Positions 15,805 through 25,913 of a DNA stretch of 64,000 nt are shown here, one piece after another. Every line of letters begins with the position of its first letter. Positions within the stretch are counted from its first letter, which is position 1. This stretch comes from Acidiluteibacter sp963716125 (GTDB taxonomy: Bacteria; Bacteroidota; Bacteroidia; Flavobacteriales_E; Vicingaceae). The stretch lies in contig OY970294.1 of NCBI GenBank assembly GCA_963716125.1, positions 2,356,001 to 2,420,000 of the forward strand, given 5' to 3'. Made by a program: the position numbers and the translations under genes. The notes beneath the pieces were generated by a model, which saw only the letters and a program-made list of their open reading frames with translations, was not told the DNA's origin and ran no database searches.

Positions 15805-18800
15805 TTGAAGGCATTAAAGCTTACCCTTAAAATAGTAATCTATCTTTTACTTGCACTAATTATTCTATTTGGTGCAATTGTCTTGTTGATTCGTATTCCC
15901 AAAGTTCAAAATTTCATAACAGACAAGGCAATCAGTTATGTAAGCGAAAAAACAAACTCTAAAATCGAATTAGAGCATGTTTACATTGGCTTTTTTGATC
16001 TGATACAGATTGAAGGTTTATATGCAGAAGACCTAAATAAGGATACACTCGCTTACATTGGTGAACTTAATGTTGATTTTGATATACTTTCTTTAGTGGG
16101 GAAAAAAATCAACATATCATCTCTAGAGCTTAAAAATACTGTTGCCAATTTATCCACTCAAGAAAATAGTCCTGATTTTAATTTTCAATTTATTGTTGAT
16201 GCTTTTGCTTCTACTGACACTACAACAGTAACGGCAAAAAAAGATACCTCCTCTTCTAGCTTTAGCATTGGTTTAGAAACAGTTGTTTTACAGAATGTTC
16301 GTTTTAAAATGGACGATCAATTTAATGGTTTGTATGCGAATACGACAATCGGAGAAATAGAAATTGATATGGAAACCTTTGATTTGAATAAGGGTGTTTT
16401 TAAAGCTGATGATATTTTAATTGCTTCTACTAAAATAGATGTGCAAATCTTAAAAGAGAGCCCACCTGATACAACTTCATCAGAACCAATGGCTTTTAAA
16501 TTTGGAGCTAATCAAATCAATTTGAAAAACAACGACGTTCATTTTCTAGACCAAGTTGGAAAAATAGAATTGAACAGTCAAATTGGGGAACTTAGTATCA
16601 CTCCACAATTATTTGATATGAATGAGCAAAAAATTCTAATTAAATCAATTGCTTTATCCAATTCAAATGTAAACTTTACACAACTAAAAAGTAACGATTC
16701 AACTACCAGTAAGGTGGACACAAGCGTTACTAATGAACAACCTTCAAAAGATTGGTTAGTAGAATTAAATAGCTTAGATATTAACCAATTCAAATTTGTC
16801 TTTGATGATAACAATGCCACTCCTATTAATTCAGGAATGGATTTTAGTCATTTGGGAATAAATTTAGAACAAACTAAAGCTTCCGACATACATTATAATG
16901 GTATTTCTGATATAATAGCCTCTATAGATGAATTTAAGATGAATGAAAAGAGTGGTTTTGGTATTTCTGAATTTAGAACCAACTTTTTAATGGATTCTCA
17001 ACGTATTCAATTGAATGAATTATATTTAGCAACTTCAAATAATACCATCATTCAACAATATGTAGATCTTCAATTTAATAGTTTAGAAAGCATTTCCGAA
17101 AATATTAATCAACTTCAATTTAAAACTGTACTTCCAAATAATCAAATAAGTATTAATGATCTATTTTATTTTAGCCCTGATTTAAGACAAAATGAATATT
17201 TATACCGACTAAGAAATGAGGAAATTCTTCTGAACGCTAATATTTCGGGTAATTTAGAGGATATCACTATAGATCATCTGTTTATTTCTATAGCCAATAA
17301 AACGAAGTTGATTGCCAACGGAAAAGCAATGTATGCAGGAAATTTAAAAGACGGTTGGTATGATTTATCAATAAAAGAGTTGACCACTTCAGAAAACGAT
17401 TTAAAGTACATTTTAGGAGATTCAGCACTACCCTCTTCTATTCAGTTGCCTCAAAACATAACAATTAGATCAAAAATAAAAGGTCCAATGCAAAACCTTC
17501 ATGCATTAACCACATTAGAAAGTGATTTAGGAAATGCTGAATTTGATATTTACTTGAAAAACAATTCAACAACTTTAGACGACTTAAAATATTCTGCGGT
17601 TATCGGTTTAGAAAAATTTAATTTGGGTCAATTAATGAAGGACAGCCTAATTGAAACTTTTAGCTTGAAAGCCAATATAAATGGCTTTGGTATCGATCCT
17701 AAAAAAGTACAAGCAAATATAAATGCAACAATTTCTGATGCGATTATAAAAAATTACGAATATGCAGACTTTACCATCAATGGAAACTATGAAAAAGAGT
17801 CTTTTGTAGCGGTGGCAGGCATAAAGGATAGTAATTTAATTTTTCAATTAGATGCAGCGCTCAATTTAATGGAGGAACAACCCAAGATTAAATTTGATTT
17901 TAACTTAGAAGGTGTTGATTTGCAGCAAATAAATTTTTACGAAAAAGACTTAAGACTCAAGGGAAATATAAAGGCTGATATCGTTGGTGACAATATTGAT
18001 GATGTTATAGGAAATATAGAATTGAGAAATTTCTTGATAATGAGTAATGAAAGTAGATATACTATTGATTCCTTACTTTTTGTCTCCATTAAAGATAGTA
18101 TTAATAGTAATATTAGTTTGAAATCAGATTTAATAGATGGCTATTTTAAAGGAAATATACAGATATCTGAAATTGGCAATTCGATCCAAAAGTTCTTTAA
18201 AGGATATTACAATGATACTTTAAGTAATGATTTAGATAAGGAAAGGCAAAAATTTTCTTTTGAGATAAATATAAAAAACAATCAGCTACTTTCTGAAATA
18301 TTCCTACCTGATTTAGAAAAGTTTGAAGGAGCTAAAATTAAAGGTAGATTTAATGCGATGGATAATATTATTGAACTAAAAACTCAAGTACCATACACAA
18401 AATATGGAAATATAATATTAGACAGTTTAGATTTTGAGACTAAGGCTGATGGAAAACAATTGACTTATAATTTAGCAATGGCTTCAGTTCAAATGGATAG
18501 TTTAGCAGTTAAGAATCTGAATATAAAAGGATTTTCTAAAGGCGATACTTTAGTAAGTGAATTAATACAAAGCAAAGTTGAAGATAGTTTAAACTATTAC
18601 CTTAAAGCGCTCACCTATAAAACAAACCATAATATCCAAATTCACTTTAATAGCGATAAAGCAATATTAGACGGTGAAAGATGGAATATTTCTCCTAACA
18701 ATCAAATCACTTTTGGAGATCAATTAATCATCAAAAATCTAAAATTTAGTAAGCAAGGTGAATCCATTACATTAAAAAGCTTAGAGAATCAATTGAGAAG

Positions 18801-20847
18801 CTTACAAATTGATTTTGAAGGATTTCACATTTCTAGCTTACTTAATTTAGTAGAAAACGTTGAAAATGATAGTATTCAATTTGTTGATGGCATATTAAAA
18901 GGGAAAGCAACTTTAGATATAAATAGCGAAAACTTTGGGTTTGAATCTGATTTAAAAATTGACAGTTTAATGATGAACGAACAGTATATTGGAGTTTTAG
19001 ATTTAAATGCTAAAAGTACTGATCTTAAATACGTAGTTGACGCTGCACTTAGTGGTGATGAAAACGATATAAAAATTGATGGTTTTTATCCTAAAAATGA
19101 TGCTGACTTTAATTTTGACATTCTCATCAATCAATTAAATTTAAAAACTATAGAGCGTTTTTCTTTTGGAGCGATCAGAGAATCTCAAGGGAAAATCACA
19201 GCTGATTTAAATATAAGTGGAAATGCAAAAAAACCTTTAGTAAATGGTCAAATTCAGTTTGTAAATAGCCAATTAAGGTTAGACTACTTGAACAGTCAAT
19301 TTAAATTGGGTAAAGAAAAAATTAGTTTTAAAAATAACAAAGTTAAATTCAATCAATTTTCAATTCAAGATAGTCTTGGCAATGAGTTTAAAGTAGGTGG
19401 AAATGTCAATTTTGAAAATGTAGATCAATATAAATTTGATTTGACAATCAAGAGTAAAAATTTTCAAGCATTAAATACGAAGAAAAAAGGAAATAATGAT
19501 TTATTTTATGGCAAAGTGTTACTTAGTAGTGATATAAGCATTAAAGGAGATCAAAATAAGCCCATTATTGATGCAAAAATTAAATTGAATGAGGGAACTG
19601 ATTTCACATTTGTATTGCCTGCAGGTTCACCTTCTGAAGTAAGTCGTGAAGGTGTTGTAGTTTTTGTAGATAAAAATAAGGATGAAATTGATATTTTTGG
19701 AAGAGATAAAGTAAAAGATACTATAAAGTCAGTCATTACTGGGTTAGACTTAACCGCTAGAATTGAGATTGATAAAAAAACAAATTTAAATATTGTGGTT
19801 GATCCAATTGCAGGAGATCAATTGAGTTTACAAGGAGGTGGAGTTCTTAATTCTACCATAGATCAAAGTGGAAAAGTGACCTTAATTGGAAAATATATAA
19901 TTAATGAAGGGAGTTATAATTTAACGCTTTACGATGTTGTAAAACGTAAATTTAATATAAAAGAAGGTAGTTCAATCACATGGGCTGGAGATCCTTTGGA
20001 AGCAAAATTAGACATAGCTGCTATTTTTGATGTAAAAGCAGCTCCTGCAGATTTAATTAGCCAGGAATCCACGGCAGCAAATGCTGCAGAGCAAAAAGCC
20101 TATCAAGTTAAATTACCTTTCGAAGTATATTTAATGATGAAAAATGAATTGATGTCACCTGATTTATCATTTAAAATAGAATTGAAAGACGATAGTAAAG
20201 GAGCTTTAAATGGAATCGTTTATGCCAAATTACAAACCTTAAATGAACAAGAAAGCGAATTAAATAAGCAAGTATTTGCTTTGATTATACTAAAAAGATT
20301 TCTATCATCTAATGCATTCGGTAATCAAAATGATGGAAGTAATTTAGCGAGAAACTCAGTAAGTAAAGTGCTGAATCAGCAATTAAATAAATTGTCAGAT
20401 AAATATATAAAAGGTGTCAATTTAGAACTTAATGTTGATTCGTACGAAGATTACTCTTCTACCTCAAATAGTTACGAAGGAAGAACCGAACTGAACTTAG
20501 CAGTAAGTAAATCATTTTTCAATGATAGAATATCTGTAAAAGTGGGTGGAGATATTGATTTAGAAGGCGAAAGAGCGAAACAAAATAGCTTAAGTGATTT
20601 TGCGGGAGACGTTACTATTGAATATGCAATCACGGAAGATGGCAGATATAAGGCAAAATTATATCGTCAAAATAATTTTGAAGGTCTAATTGAAGGAGAT
20701 ATTACTGAAACAGGAGTTTCATTAATTTACACAAGAGATTACGACACTTTTAAAGAATTGTTTAAAAAACCTGAAGAAATTAATGTAGACGAAGAGTTTG
20801 ATACTACAAGTCCTATAAAAAATGATAAGGGGAAAGCTAAGCCATGA
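15805..20847 (+). CDS. tamB: TamB-like translocation/assembly protein (DUF490)
   Basis: A 1680-residue AsmA/TamB-type protein. A single N-terminal anchor (LTLKIVIYLLLALIILFGAIVLL) is followed by long beta-strand-rich repeats (a groove-like, Ser/Asn/Leu-rich region), and a C-terminal DUF490 domain from about residue 1250 (TDFTFVLPAGSP, GGGVLNSTIDQSGKVTLIG and ELNLAVSKSFFNDRISVKVG regions). It should span the periplasm from the inner membrane and help outer-membrane protein assembly or lipid transport. The start is TTG at 15805 (TTGAAGGCATTA); no ATG precedes the membrane anchor. Its stop overlaps the ATG of the TamL-like gene by 4 bases, so the two are coupled. Confidence 0.92.
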   Translation: MKALKLTLKIVIYLLLALIILFGAIVLLIRIPKVQNFITDKAISYVSEKTNSKIELEHVYIGFFDLIQIEGLYAEDLNKDTLAYIGELNVDFDILSLVGKKINISSLELKNTVANLSTQENSPDFNFQFIVDAFASTDTTTVTAKKDTSSSSFSIGLETVVLQNVRFKMDDQFNGLYANTTIGEIEIDMETFDLNKGVFKADDILIASTKIDVQILKESPPDTTSSEPMAFKFGANQINLKNNDVHFLDQVGKIELNSQIGELSITPQLFDMNEQKILIKSIALSNSNVNFTQLKSNDSTTSKVDTSVTNEQPSKDWLVELNSLDINQFKFVFDDNNATPINSGMDFSHLGINLEQTKASDIHYNGISDIIASIDEFKMNEKSGFGISEFRTNFLMDSQRIQLNELYLATSNNTIIQQYVDLQFNSLESISENINQLQFKTVLPNNQISINDLFYFSPDLRQNEYLYRLRNEEILLNANISGNLEDITIDHLFISIANKTKLIANGKAMYAGNLKDGWYDLSIKELTTSENDLKYILGDSALPSSIQLPQNITIRSKIKGPMQNLHALTTLESDLGNAEFDIYLKNNSTTLDDLKYSAVIGLEKFNLGQLMKDSLIETFSLKANINGFGIDPKKVQANINATISDAIIKNYEYADFTINGNYEKESFVAVAGIKDSNLIFQLDAALNLMEEQPKIKFDFNLEGVDLQQINFYEKDLRLKGNIKADIVGDNIDDVIGNIELRNFLIMSNESRYTIDSLLFVSIKDSINSNISLKSDLIDGYFKGNIQISEIGNSIQKFFKGYYNDTLSNDLDKERQKFSFEINIKNNQLLSEIFLPDLEKFEGAKIKGRFNAMDNIIELKTQVPYTKYGNIILDSLDFETKADGKQLTYNLAMASVQMDSLAVKNLNIKGFSKGDTLVSELIQSKVEDSLNYYLKALTYKTNHNIQIHFNSDKAILDGERWNISPNNQITFGDQLIIKNLKFSKQGESITLKSLENQLRSLQIDFEGFHISSLLNLVENVENDSIQFVDGILKGKATLDINSENFGFESDLKIDSLMMNEQYIGVLDLNAKSTDLKYVVDAALSGDENDIKIDGFYPKNDADFNFDILINQLNLKTIERFSFGAIRESQGKITADLNISGNAKKPLVNGQIQFVNSQLRLDYLNSQFKLGKEKISFKNNKVKFNQFSIQDSLGNEFKVGGNVNFENVDQYKFDLTIKSKNFQALNTKKKGNNDLFYGKVLLSSDISIKGDQNKPIIDAKIKLNEGTDFTFVLPAGSPSEVSREGVVVFVDKNKDEIDIFGRDKVKDTIKSVITGLDLTARIEIDKKTNLNIVVDPIAGDQLSLQGGGVLNSTIDQSGKVTLIGKYIINEGSYNLTLYDVVKRKFNIKEGSSITWAGDPLEAKLDIAAIFDVKAAPADLISQESTAANAAEQKAYQVKLPFEVYLMMKNELMSPDLSFKIELKDDSKGALNGIVYAKLQTLNEQESELNKQVFALIILKRFLSSNAFGNQNDGSNLARNSVSKVLNQQLNKLSDKYIKGVNLELNVDSYEDYSSTSNSYEGRTELNLAVSKSFFNDRISVKVGGDIDLEGERAKQNSLSDFAGDVTIEYAITEDGRYKAKLYRQNNFEGLIEGDITETGVSLIYTRDYDTFKELFKKPEEINVDEEFDTTSPIKNDKGKAKP

Positions 20848-23153
20848 ATAAATTAACTTATATCTTCATTTGCTTTTCATTATTTGGATTGGGCGCTTGT
20901 AGCAATTCTAAATACCTCAATAGTACTGAGGTATTATATACAGGAGCTGATTTAAAAATAGATAAGGAGAAATCTGCCATTGGAGATATTCGCTCTGAAA
21001 TTGAAAATGTGATTGTCCCTGAACCGAATACAGCTGTTTTTGGATTTTTGAGAATTAAGCTTTGGATTTACAATAAAGCCGGAGAACCTAAAAAAAATAA
21101 AGGAATTAGACATTATTTTAGAAATAAAATAGGTGAAAAGCCTGTATTATTGAGGGATGTAGATGCAAACAGAACCTCCGCTCTAATTGAAAATAGATTG
21201 TACAATAATGGCTTTTTCTTTCCTAATATAAGCTTTGAATTAAATGTAAATGAAAAAAAGAAAAAAGCTACTGTTACGTATGAGGTTAAATTAGGACCAC
21301 AATATATAATCAATAAAGTAACCTACCCAGACTCAACCAATGATTTGGGATTAATTTTAAAAAGAGCTCAAACAGAGAGTTTAATAGATAGTGGTAATCC
21401 TTACAATTTAGATTTATTAAAAGAAGAACGAACAAGATTGAATGAATTGCTTAAAAATGATGGATATTATTACTTTAATGAAGACTTTCTTTTATGGGAA
21501 ATAGATTCAACTTTAAATGAGAAAGTAAATGTTTATCTAAAAGTTAAAGAAGACATTACATCTAAATATCTTCAAATATATCGTTTTAATGAAATTTATA
21601 TCAACCCTCAGTTTGATTTAAGTGATTCTGCAAGCTACACTAATTTTGACACCTTAAGAGTAGATAGTGTCTATTATTTGGAAAAAGATAGTGTATTTCG
21701 TCCTGAAATAATTGTGGATGTGATTGATTTAGAAAAAGGGGGCAGATATACAAGCGAATTACACGATAGAACAATTAGAAAATTTACAGGATTGGGTCCT
21801 TTTAAATTTGTGAATGTAAAATTTGAAGAGAATGAACAAGATAGCTTAAAATTAGATGCTTATATAAATTTAACACCACTACCTAAAAAATCTTTGAAGT
21901 TAGAGTTTTCATTGAAATCGAAATCAAATAATTTTGCAGGTCCTGGATTTAATGCCAGTTTTAGAAATAGAAACCTTTTAAGAGGTGCTGAGCTATTAAC
22001 AGTTAATTTCCTTGCAGGATTTGAATCACAGATAGCCAAAAATTCTAAAGGGTTAAATTCTTATGAGATTGGAGGGGATATAGAATTAGAATTACCGCGC
22101 TTTATTGTGCCTTTCAACCTGGCGTCTTCGAATGTAAAATATCCTCCAAAAACACTATTTAAGATTGATTATAGATTACTGAGTAGGATACAATATTACA
22201 AAATGAGTTCTGTGGGTGCTAAATATGGGTATAAATGGAGGGAGGCAATTACAAAATCTCATGAACTCTACCCTATTACTTTTAATTATGTACAATTATT
22301 AGATACCAAATCAGAGTTTGATAGTATTCTTAATGCCAATCCTTTATTACGTAAAAGCTTTGAACAACAGTTTATTTTTGGGACTTCTTATTCCTACACA
22401 TTTGATAGTAGATTAGCAGGTGAGAAGAAAAATAATTTTTATTTCAATATAGGCATTGAATTAGCCGGTAATAGTTTAAGAGCAGGTGCAAGATTATTTA
22501 ACCCTGTGAATAATCCAAAAGATAAACAATATGAAATTTTTGGTCGTCCATTTAGCCAATTTGTAAGAACAGATATAACTGCAAAATATCATTTTAAGCT
22601 TGGAGAACATCAAAAAATAGTAAGTAGAATTACAGGAGGAGTTGGTGTGCCATTTGGTAACTCAACTACTCTACCTTATATAAAGCAGTTCTATATTGGA
22701 GGTTCTAATAGTATCAGAGCTTTTCAAGCACGAACATTAGGTCCAGGAACTTATAATATTGATAAAGCACAACAAAGAAACACCCTATTTTTAGACCAAG
22801 CTGGTGATTTAAAAATGGAAGCCAATTTAGAATATCGTTTTGACATTATTAGTTTTCTGAAAGGTGCATTTTTTGCTGATGCAGGTAATATTTGGTTATT
22901 AAATTCTGATACCTCCAAGCCAGGTGGAAAGTTTAATGCAAAGGATTTTTATAAAGAATTTGCAGTGGGAACAGGTGCCGGCTTAAGAGTAGATGCATCT
23001 TTCTTTGTTATAAGGTTAGATTGGTCTTTCCCAATAAGAAAACCCTATTTCCCTGATGGGAAAAGGTGGGTTTTTGATGAAGTTAAATTTGGAGACAAAA
23101 ACTGGCGTCAAGACAATTTTGTATATAGCTTAGCAATTGGATACCCTTTCTAA
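20844..23153 (+). CDS. tamL: TamL-like outer-membrane assembly factor (BamA/TamA family lipoprotein)
   Basis: A 769-residue Omp85-family protein. The signal LTYIFICFSLFGLGAC is a lipoprotein signal, which distinguishes Bacteroidota TamL from classical TamA. POTRA domains follow (residues ~30-350; for example TSALIENRLYNNGFFFPNISFELNV and NPYNLDLLKEERTRLNELLKNDGYYYF, each a strand-helix-strand unit). The 16-strand barrel has the conserved loop-6 block QFYIGGSNSIRAFQARTLGPG and ends in YSLAIGYPF. It works with TamB to insert outer-membrane proteins. It is translationally coupled to tamB by an ATGA overlap. Confidence 0.92.
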   Translation: MNKLTYIFICFSLFGLGACSNSKYLNSTEVLYTGADLKIDKEKSAIGDIRSEIENVIVPEPNTAVFGFLRIKLWIYNKAGEPKKNKGIRHYFRNKIGEKPVLLRDVDANRTSALIENRLYNNGFFFPNISFELNVNEKKKKATVTYEVKLGPQYIINKVTYPDSTNDLGLILKRAQTESLIDSGNPYNLDLLKEERTRLNELLKNDGYYYFNEDFLLWEIDSTLNEKVNVYLKVKEDITSKYLQIYRFNEIYINPQFDLSDSASYTNFDTLRVDSVYYLEKDSVFRPEIIVDVIDLEKGGRYTSELHDRTIRKFTGLGPFKFVNVKFEENEQDSLKLDAYINLTPLPKKSLKLEFSLKSKSNNFAGPGFNASFRNRNLLRGAELLTVNFLAGFESQIAKNSKGLNSYEIGGDIELELPRFIVPFNLASSNVKYPPKTLFKIDYRLLSRIQYYKMSSVGAKYGYKWREAITKSHELYPITFNYVQLLDTKSEFDSILNANPLLRKSFEQQFIFGTSYSYTFDSRLAGEKKNNFYFNIGIELAGNSLRAGARLFNPVNNPKDKQYEIFGRPFSQFVRTDITAKYHFKLGEHQKIVSRITGGVGVPFGNSTTLPYIKQFYIGGSNSIRAFQARTLGPGTYNIDKAQQRNTLFLDQAGDLKMEANLEYRFDIISFLKGAFFADAGNIWLLNSDTSKPGGKFNAKDFYKEFAVGTGAGLRVDASFFVIRLDWSFPIRKPYFPDGKRWVFDEVKFGDKNWRQDNFVYSLAIGYPF

Positions 23154-23545
23154 ATCTTAAACTTAGCATCTAAACTATACTTTCCTGGTCCTGAAACAAG
23201 CAATACTATGAAAGGAATTAAATACAATATTCCCAACTCTTGTTGAGCAAATACATCATTGCCATGAACTATAAAAACAGCAACCAACATAGCAATAATC
23301 AATGGAATTACTGCATATCTCGTAAACAAACCAAAAATTAATAATACAGAACAAAATAATTCTGCAAAAACGATAAGAATATAGGAAGCTTCATTGCTAA
23401 TACCTATTGGATCAGGAAAATTGTGAAAACTTTTTTCAAATGAAATTATTTTAACCCAACCGTGATTGATAAAAATCATTAAAGCTGTTACTACTCTTAA
23501 AATAAGTAAACTAAAATCTATTCCTTTGGTCTGATAATTTTTCAT
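23150..23545 (-). CDS. DoxX family membrane protein
   Basis: A 131-residue protein with four hydrophobic segments. FSLLILRVVTALMIFINHGWVKI gives the DoxX first helix with the HGWxK motif, then YILIVFAELFCSVLLIFGLFTRYAVIPLIIAMLVAVFI carries the conserved E and the G.FTR turn, and ELGILYLIPFIVLLVSGPGKYSLD the C-terminal GPGxYSLD signature. Probably a small redox-linked inner-membrane subunit. Its stop overlaps the convergent tamL stop by 4 bases, and its start overlaps the end of the zinc-ribbon gene by one base. Confidence 0.9.
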   Translation of the reverse strand: MKNYQTKGIDFSLLILRVVTALMIFINHGWVKIISFEKSFHNFPDPIGISNEASYILIVFAELFCSVLLIFGLFTRYAVIPLIIAMLVAVFIVHGNDVFAQQELGILYLIPFIVLLVSGPGKYSLDAKFKI

Positions 23546-23907
23546 TAATCGATATATTCTTTCTTTTTAACTAATGTAAAATTACCATCTTCTAATTTTA
23601 AATAGCCATAATCATATACATATTTATATACATTCCCATTGTTAGTAACGTATTCTGATGTAAAATAGTTAAAATTGAATCCTTTTTGTTTTAATTTTAT
23701 TTCAGAACATTTCGCCATTCCATTAGGATTGAGCGTTTCTAATATTTTTCTGTTTTTTCTTAAAATGTAATTGGTGTTTCTCACAATTTGATTACTATCC
23801 TTATTCTGCCTATTGTTAAAGGTATTACGACATTGATCTGTACAGAATTTTTTATCTATTCGGCCTTCAAATTCTTCACCACATTCTTGACATGTTTTCA
23901 ATTCCAT
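23545..23907 (-). CDS. Zinc-ribbon/DUF2116-like protein
   Basis: A 120-residue soluble protein. The N-terminus has two metal-binding Cys pairs: TCQECGEEFEGRIDKKFCTDQCRNTFNNRQ, i.e. CxxC near residues 6-9 and CxxxC near 22-26, followed by a basic helix with an Asn/Arg-rich segment. The C-terminal half is a small beta-rich domain (FNYFTSEYVTNNGNVYKYVYDYGYL). This arrangement is common in Bacteroidota and has no assigned function; nucleic-acid or protein binding is a guess. It is co-transcribed with the DoxX gene (one-base overlap). Confidence 0.75.
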   Translation of the reverse strand: MELKTCQECGEEFEGRIDKKFCTDQCRNTFNNRQNKDSNQIVRNTNYILRKNRKILETLNPNGMAKCSEIKLKQKGFNFNYFTSEYVTNNGNVYKYVYDYGYLKLEDGNFTLVKKKEYID

Positions 23908-23987
23908 ATTTAAAAATAGTAAATTAGTTGCATTAAACTAAGTTAAGTAAATTATTTGAGTTTGTTAATTAGCTTATCCAATTATTT

Positions 23988-24332
23988 ATGAGGGAAATTG
24001 ATTTGTTTTATCAAAATTTAGAAGAGCCCTACAACTCTTGTTTTATGGCATTAAAATCTATTATTTTAGCGTTTGATAACCGAATTACAGAAGAGTGGAA
24101 ATATAAACTGCCATTTTTCTATTTTAATGGCAAAATGTTTTGCTATTTATGGATTGACAAGGAAAATAAACAACCTTATGTTAGCTTTGCTGATGGCTTT
24201 AGAATGAATCATCCGCTTTTAGAATCGGGTGATAGAAAAAGATTTAAAATTTTCTATGTTGATCCTAATAAGGATATAGATATTAAGAGTTTAATTGAAC
24301 TGATGGAAGAAGCAAAACCGTTTCATTTATAA
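23988..24332 (+). CDS. DUF1801 domain protein
   Basis: A 114-residue protein of the DUF1801 (YdhG-like) family: DLFYQNLEEPYNSCFMALKSIIL at the N-terminus, then ITEEWKYKLPFFYFNGKMFCYLW and KQPYVSFADGF, matching the typical E.WKYG.PFY...G...Y block. Small, cytoplasmic, alpha/beta; related to frataxin-like folds by annotation, but its role is unknown. It begins 80 bases from the divergent zinc-ribbon gene and stands alone. Confidence 0.85.
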   Translation: MREIDLFYQNLEEPYNSCFMALKSIILAFDNRITEEWKYKLPFFYFNGKMFCYLWIDKENKQPYVSFADGFRMNHPLLESGDRKRFKIFYVDPNKDIDIKSLIELMEEAKPFHL

Positions 24333-24410
24333 TAAGAATGATCCTTTGTAGAAAATGAAATACAAAAACAATAGAATTTAATTTGCAACGTTTTTATTAA
24401 AAAATACCTT

Positions 24411-25385
24411 ATGAAAAAGTTAATCAGCCTTGCCTTATTATGCATTACACTACTGTCTTGCGAAAAGGAAAATGATGATGATACCATCAATGTAGAATAT
24501 CGTCAAAGAATGCGTCAATTTGTAATCAATATCAGTCAATATTGTAAAGGTCAAAATGCTGATTTTAAAATAATACCACAAAATGGAATAGAATTAATAA
24601 CCGAAAATGGTGAACCTGATGGTAGTTTAAACACTGCATATCTCAATGCAATAGATGGACATGGACAAGAAGATTTGTTTTACGGATATACGAATGACAA
24701 TGAGAAAACTCCTTTTAAGGAGACAAATTATCTTCTTTCCTTTTTAAATAAAAGCAAATCTCAAGGAAAACAAATTTTGGTAGCAGACTACTGCTCCGAT
24801 ACGGCCAAAGTGAATGAATCTTACCAATTGAATGATCAAAAAGGATTTATCTCCTTTGCGGCCAATAAAAGAGAATTAGACGAAATTCCTATCTACCCCA
24901 CTCCTATTTACAATGAAAATATTTTAGATATAACCACTTTAAATGATGCTCAAAATTTCCTTTACCTCATAAACTTTGATAAATATACTCTAAAATCAAA
25001 TTTGATAAATGATTTAAAGAATACGAATTATGATATAATATTGATTGATTTATTTTTTAATGATGGAAGCGCATTTGTTGCATCGGAGATTAATCAACTT
25101 AAAACAAAAAAGAACGGCGGCAAACGATTGGTTATTTGTTATATGTCTATTGGTGAAGCTGAAAATTACCGCTACTATTGGCAACAAAATTGGGTATCCA
25201 ATCCTCCTGTATGGTTATTGAAAGAAAATCCTAATTGGGCAGGAAACTACAAAGTAGAATATTGGAATCCTGAATGGCAAAAAGTTATCTATGGTAACAA
25301 TAGTTCATATAGTTCAAAAATTCTAGCAGCCGGGTTTGATGGAGTATATTTAGATATTGTAGATGGTTTTGAGTATTTTGAATAA
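24411..25385 (+). CDS. GH114/TM1410-like glycoside hydrolase lipoprotein, permuted layout
   Basis: A 324-residue lipoprotein (MKKLISLALLCITLLSC, lipobox LLSC). Two blocks of the TM1410/endo-alpha-1,4-polygalactosaminidase barrel are visible in swapped order. The part with ISQYCKGQNADFKIIPQNG near residues 41-59, which normally follows the catalytic core, comes first. The core with VICYMSIGEAENYRYYW near 240 and GFDGVYLDIVDGFEYFE at 308-324 comes last and ends the protein. The acidic residues of GEAE and the YLDIVD motif are kept, so it may be active on galactosaminoglycan-like polymers at the cell envelope. The substrate is unproven. Confidence 0.75.
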   Translation: MKKLISLALLCITLLSCEKENDDDTINVEYRQRMRQFVINISQYCKGQNADFKIIPQNGIELITENGEPDGSLNTAYLNAIDGHGQEDLFYGYTNDNEKTPFKETNYLLSFLNKSKSQGKQILVADYCSDTAKVNESYQLNDQKGFISFAANKRELDEIPIYPTPIYNENILDITTLNDAQNFLYLINFDKYTLKSNLINDLKNTNYDIILIDLFFNDGSAFVASEINQLKTKKNGGKRLVICYMSIGEAENYRYYWQQNWVSNPPVWLLKENPNWAGNYKVEYWNPEWQKVIYGNNSSYSSKILAAGFDGVYLDIVDGFEYFE

Positions 25386-25683
25386 TTCTATCAATCAGTT
25401 AATTGAAAAATAAGTCAATAATACCGATTGCGCTATCAAATGTCGTATACTTTGGTATATGCGTCATTTTAAAACTTAATTGGTATAAGTGAATTCTCTA
25501 GCGCTTTGTTTCCTTCGCAATGACTACTTGTAATGTATTTGTAGATATAATTCTAATTTACAATGCATTGAATAACTTTTCTTCATTACGGAATAATGGA
25601 GAACTGCATCCGTCGTCACGGAGTGAAGGAGGATTGTTACTTTAAATTATTGGTACATTAAATTCTTTTATCCCCTCCTAACC
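25386..25683. other. Non-coding stretch with degraded REP-like fragments
   Basis: No credible gene. Around 25505-25524 is a diverged copy of the element end (tttgtttccttcgcaatgac), and around 25600-25640 another REP-like fragment (gtcgtcacggagtgaagg). A small palindrome (GTATACTTTGGTATAT) lies near 25445. The stretch looks like accumulated repeat debris next to the intact copy at 25684-25833. Confidence 0.6.
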
Positions 25684-25833
25684 GTCTTTGCGAGTGGAGT
25701 AACTTAATGTTATTCGGCAATGTAATGACTAAAACGTAAAGAAGCAATCTATTGTGGCATTAATAGATTGCTTCCTCCTGCACTTGAACTTTTTTAAAAT
25801 TTAAAATCATTCGTTTGTTTCGCTCGCAATGAC
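25684..25833. repeat. REP/MITE-like element, copy 1 (~150 bp)
   Basis: The ends form imperfect inverted repeats: GTCTTTGCGAGTGGAG at the left and TTTCGCTCGCAATGAC at the right. Inside is a perfect 13-bp hairpin (GAAGCAATCTATT / AATAGATTGCTTC, 25741-25774). The right ~60 bases are nearly identical to copy 2 at 26932-27078 in the same orientation. The GTCATTGCGAGCG end sequence is a type of repeat seen in many Bacteroidota genomes. No coding capacity, so it would need a transposase in trans. Confidence 0.8.
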
Positions 25834-25913
25834 TTTCCAAAGAAAGTTGTCGCTATGAATTTCAAAAAATCAATTGTTACGTAACACAGTAAAAAACATC
25901 ATTTATAGCAGAG

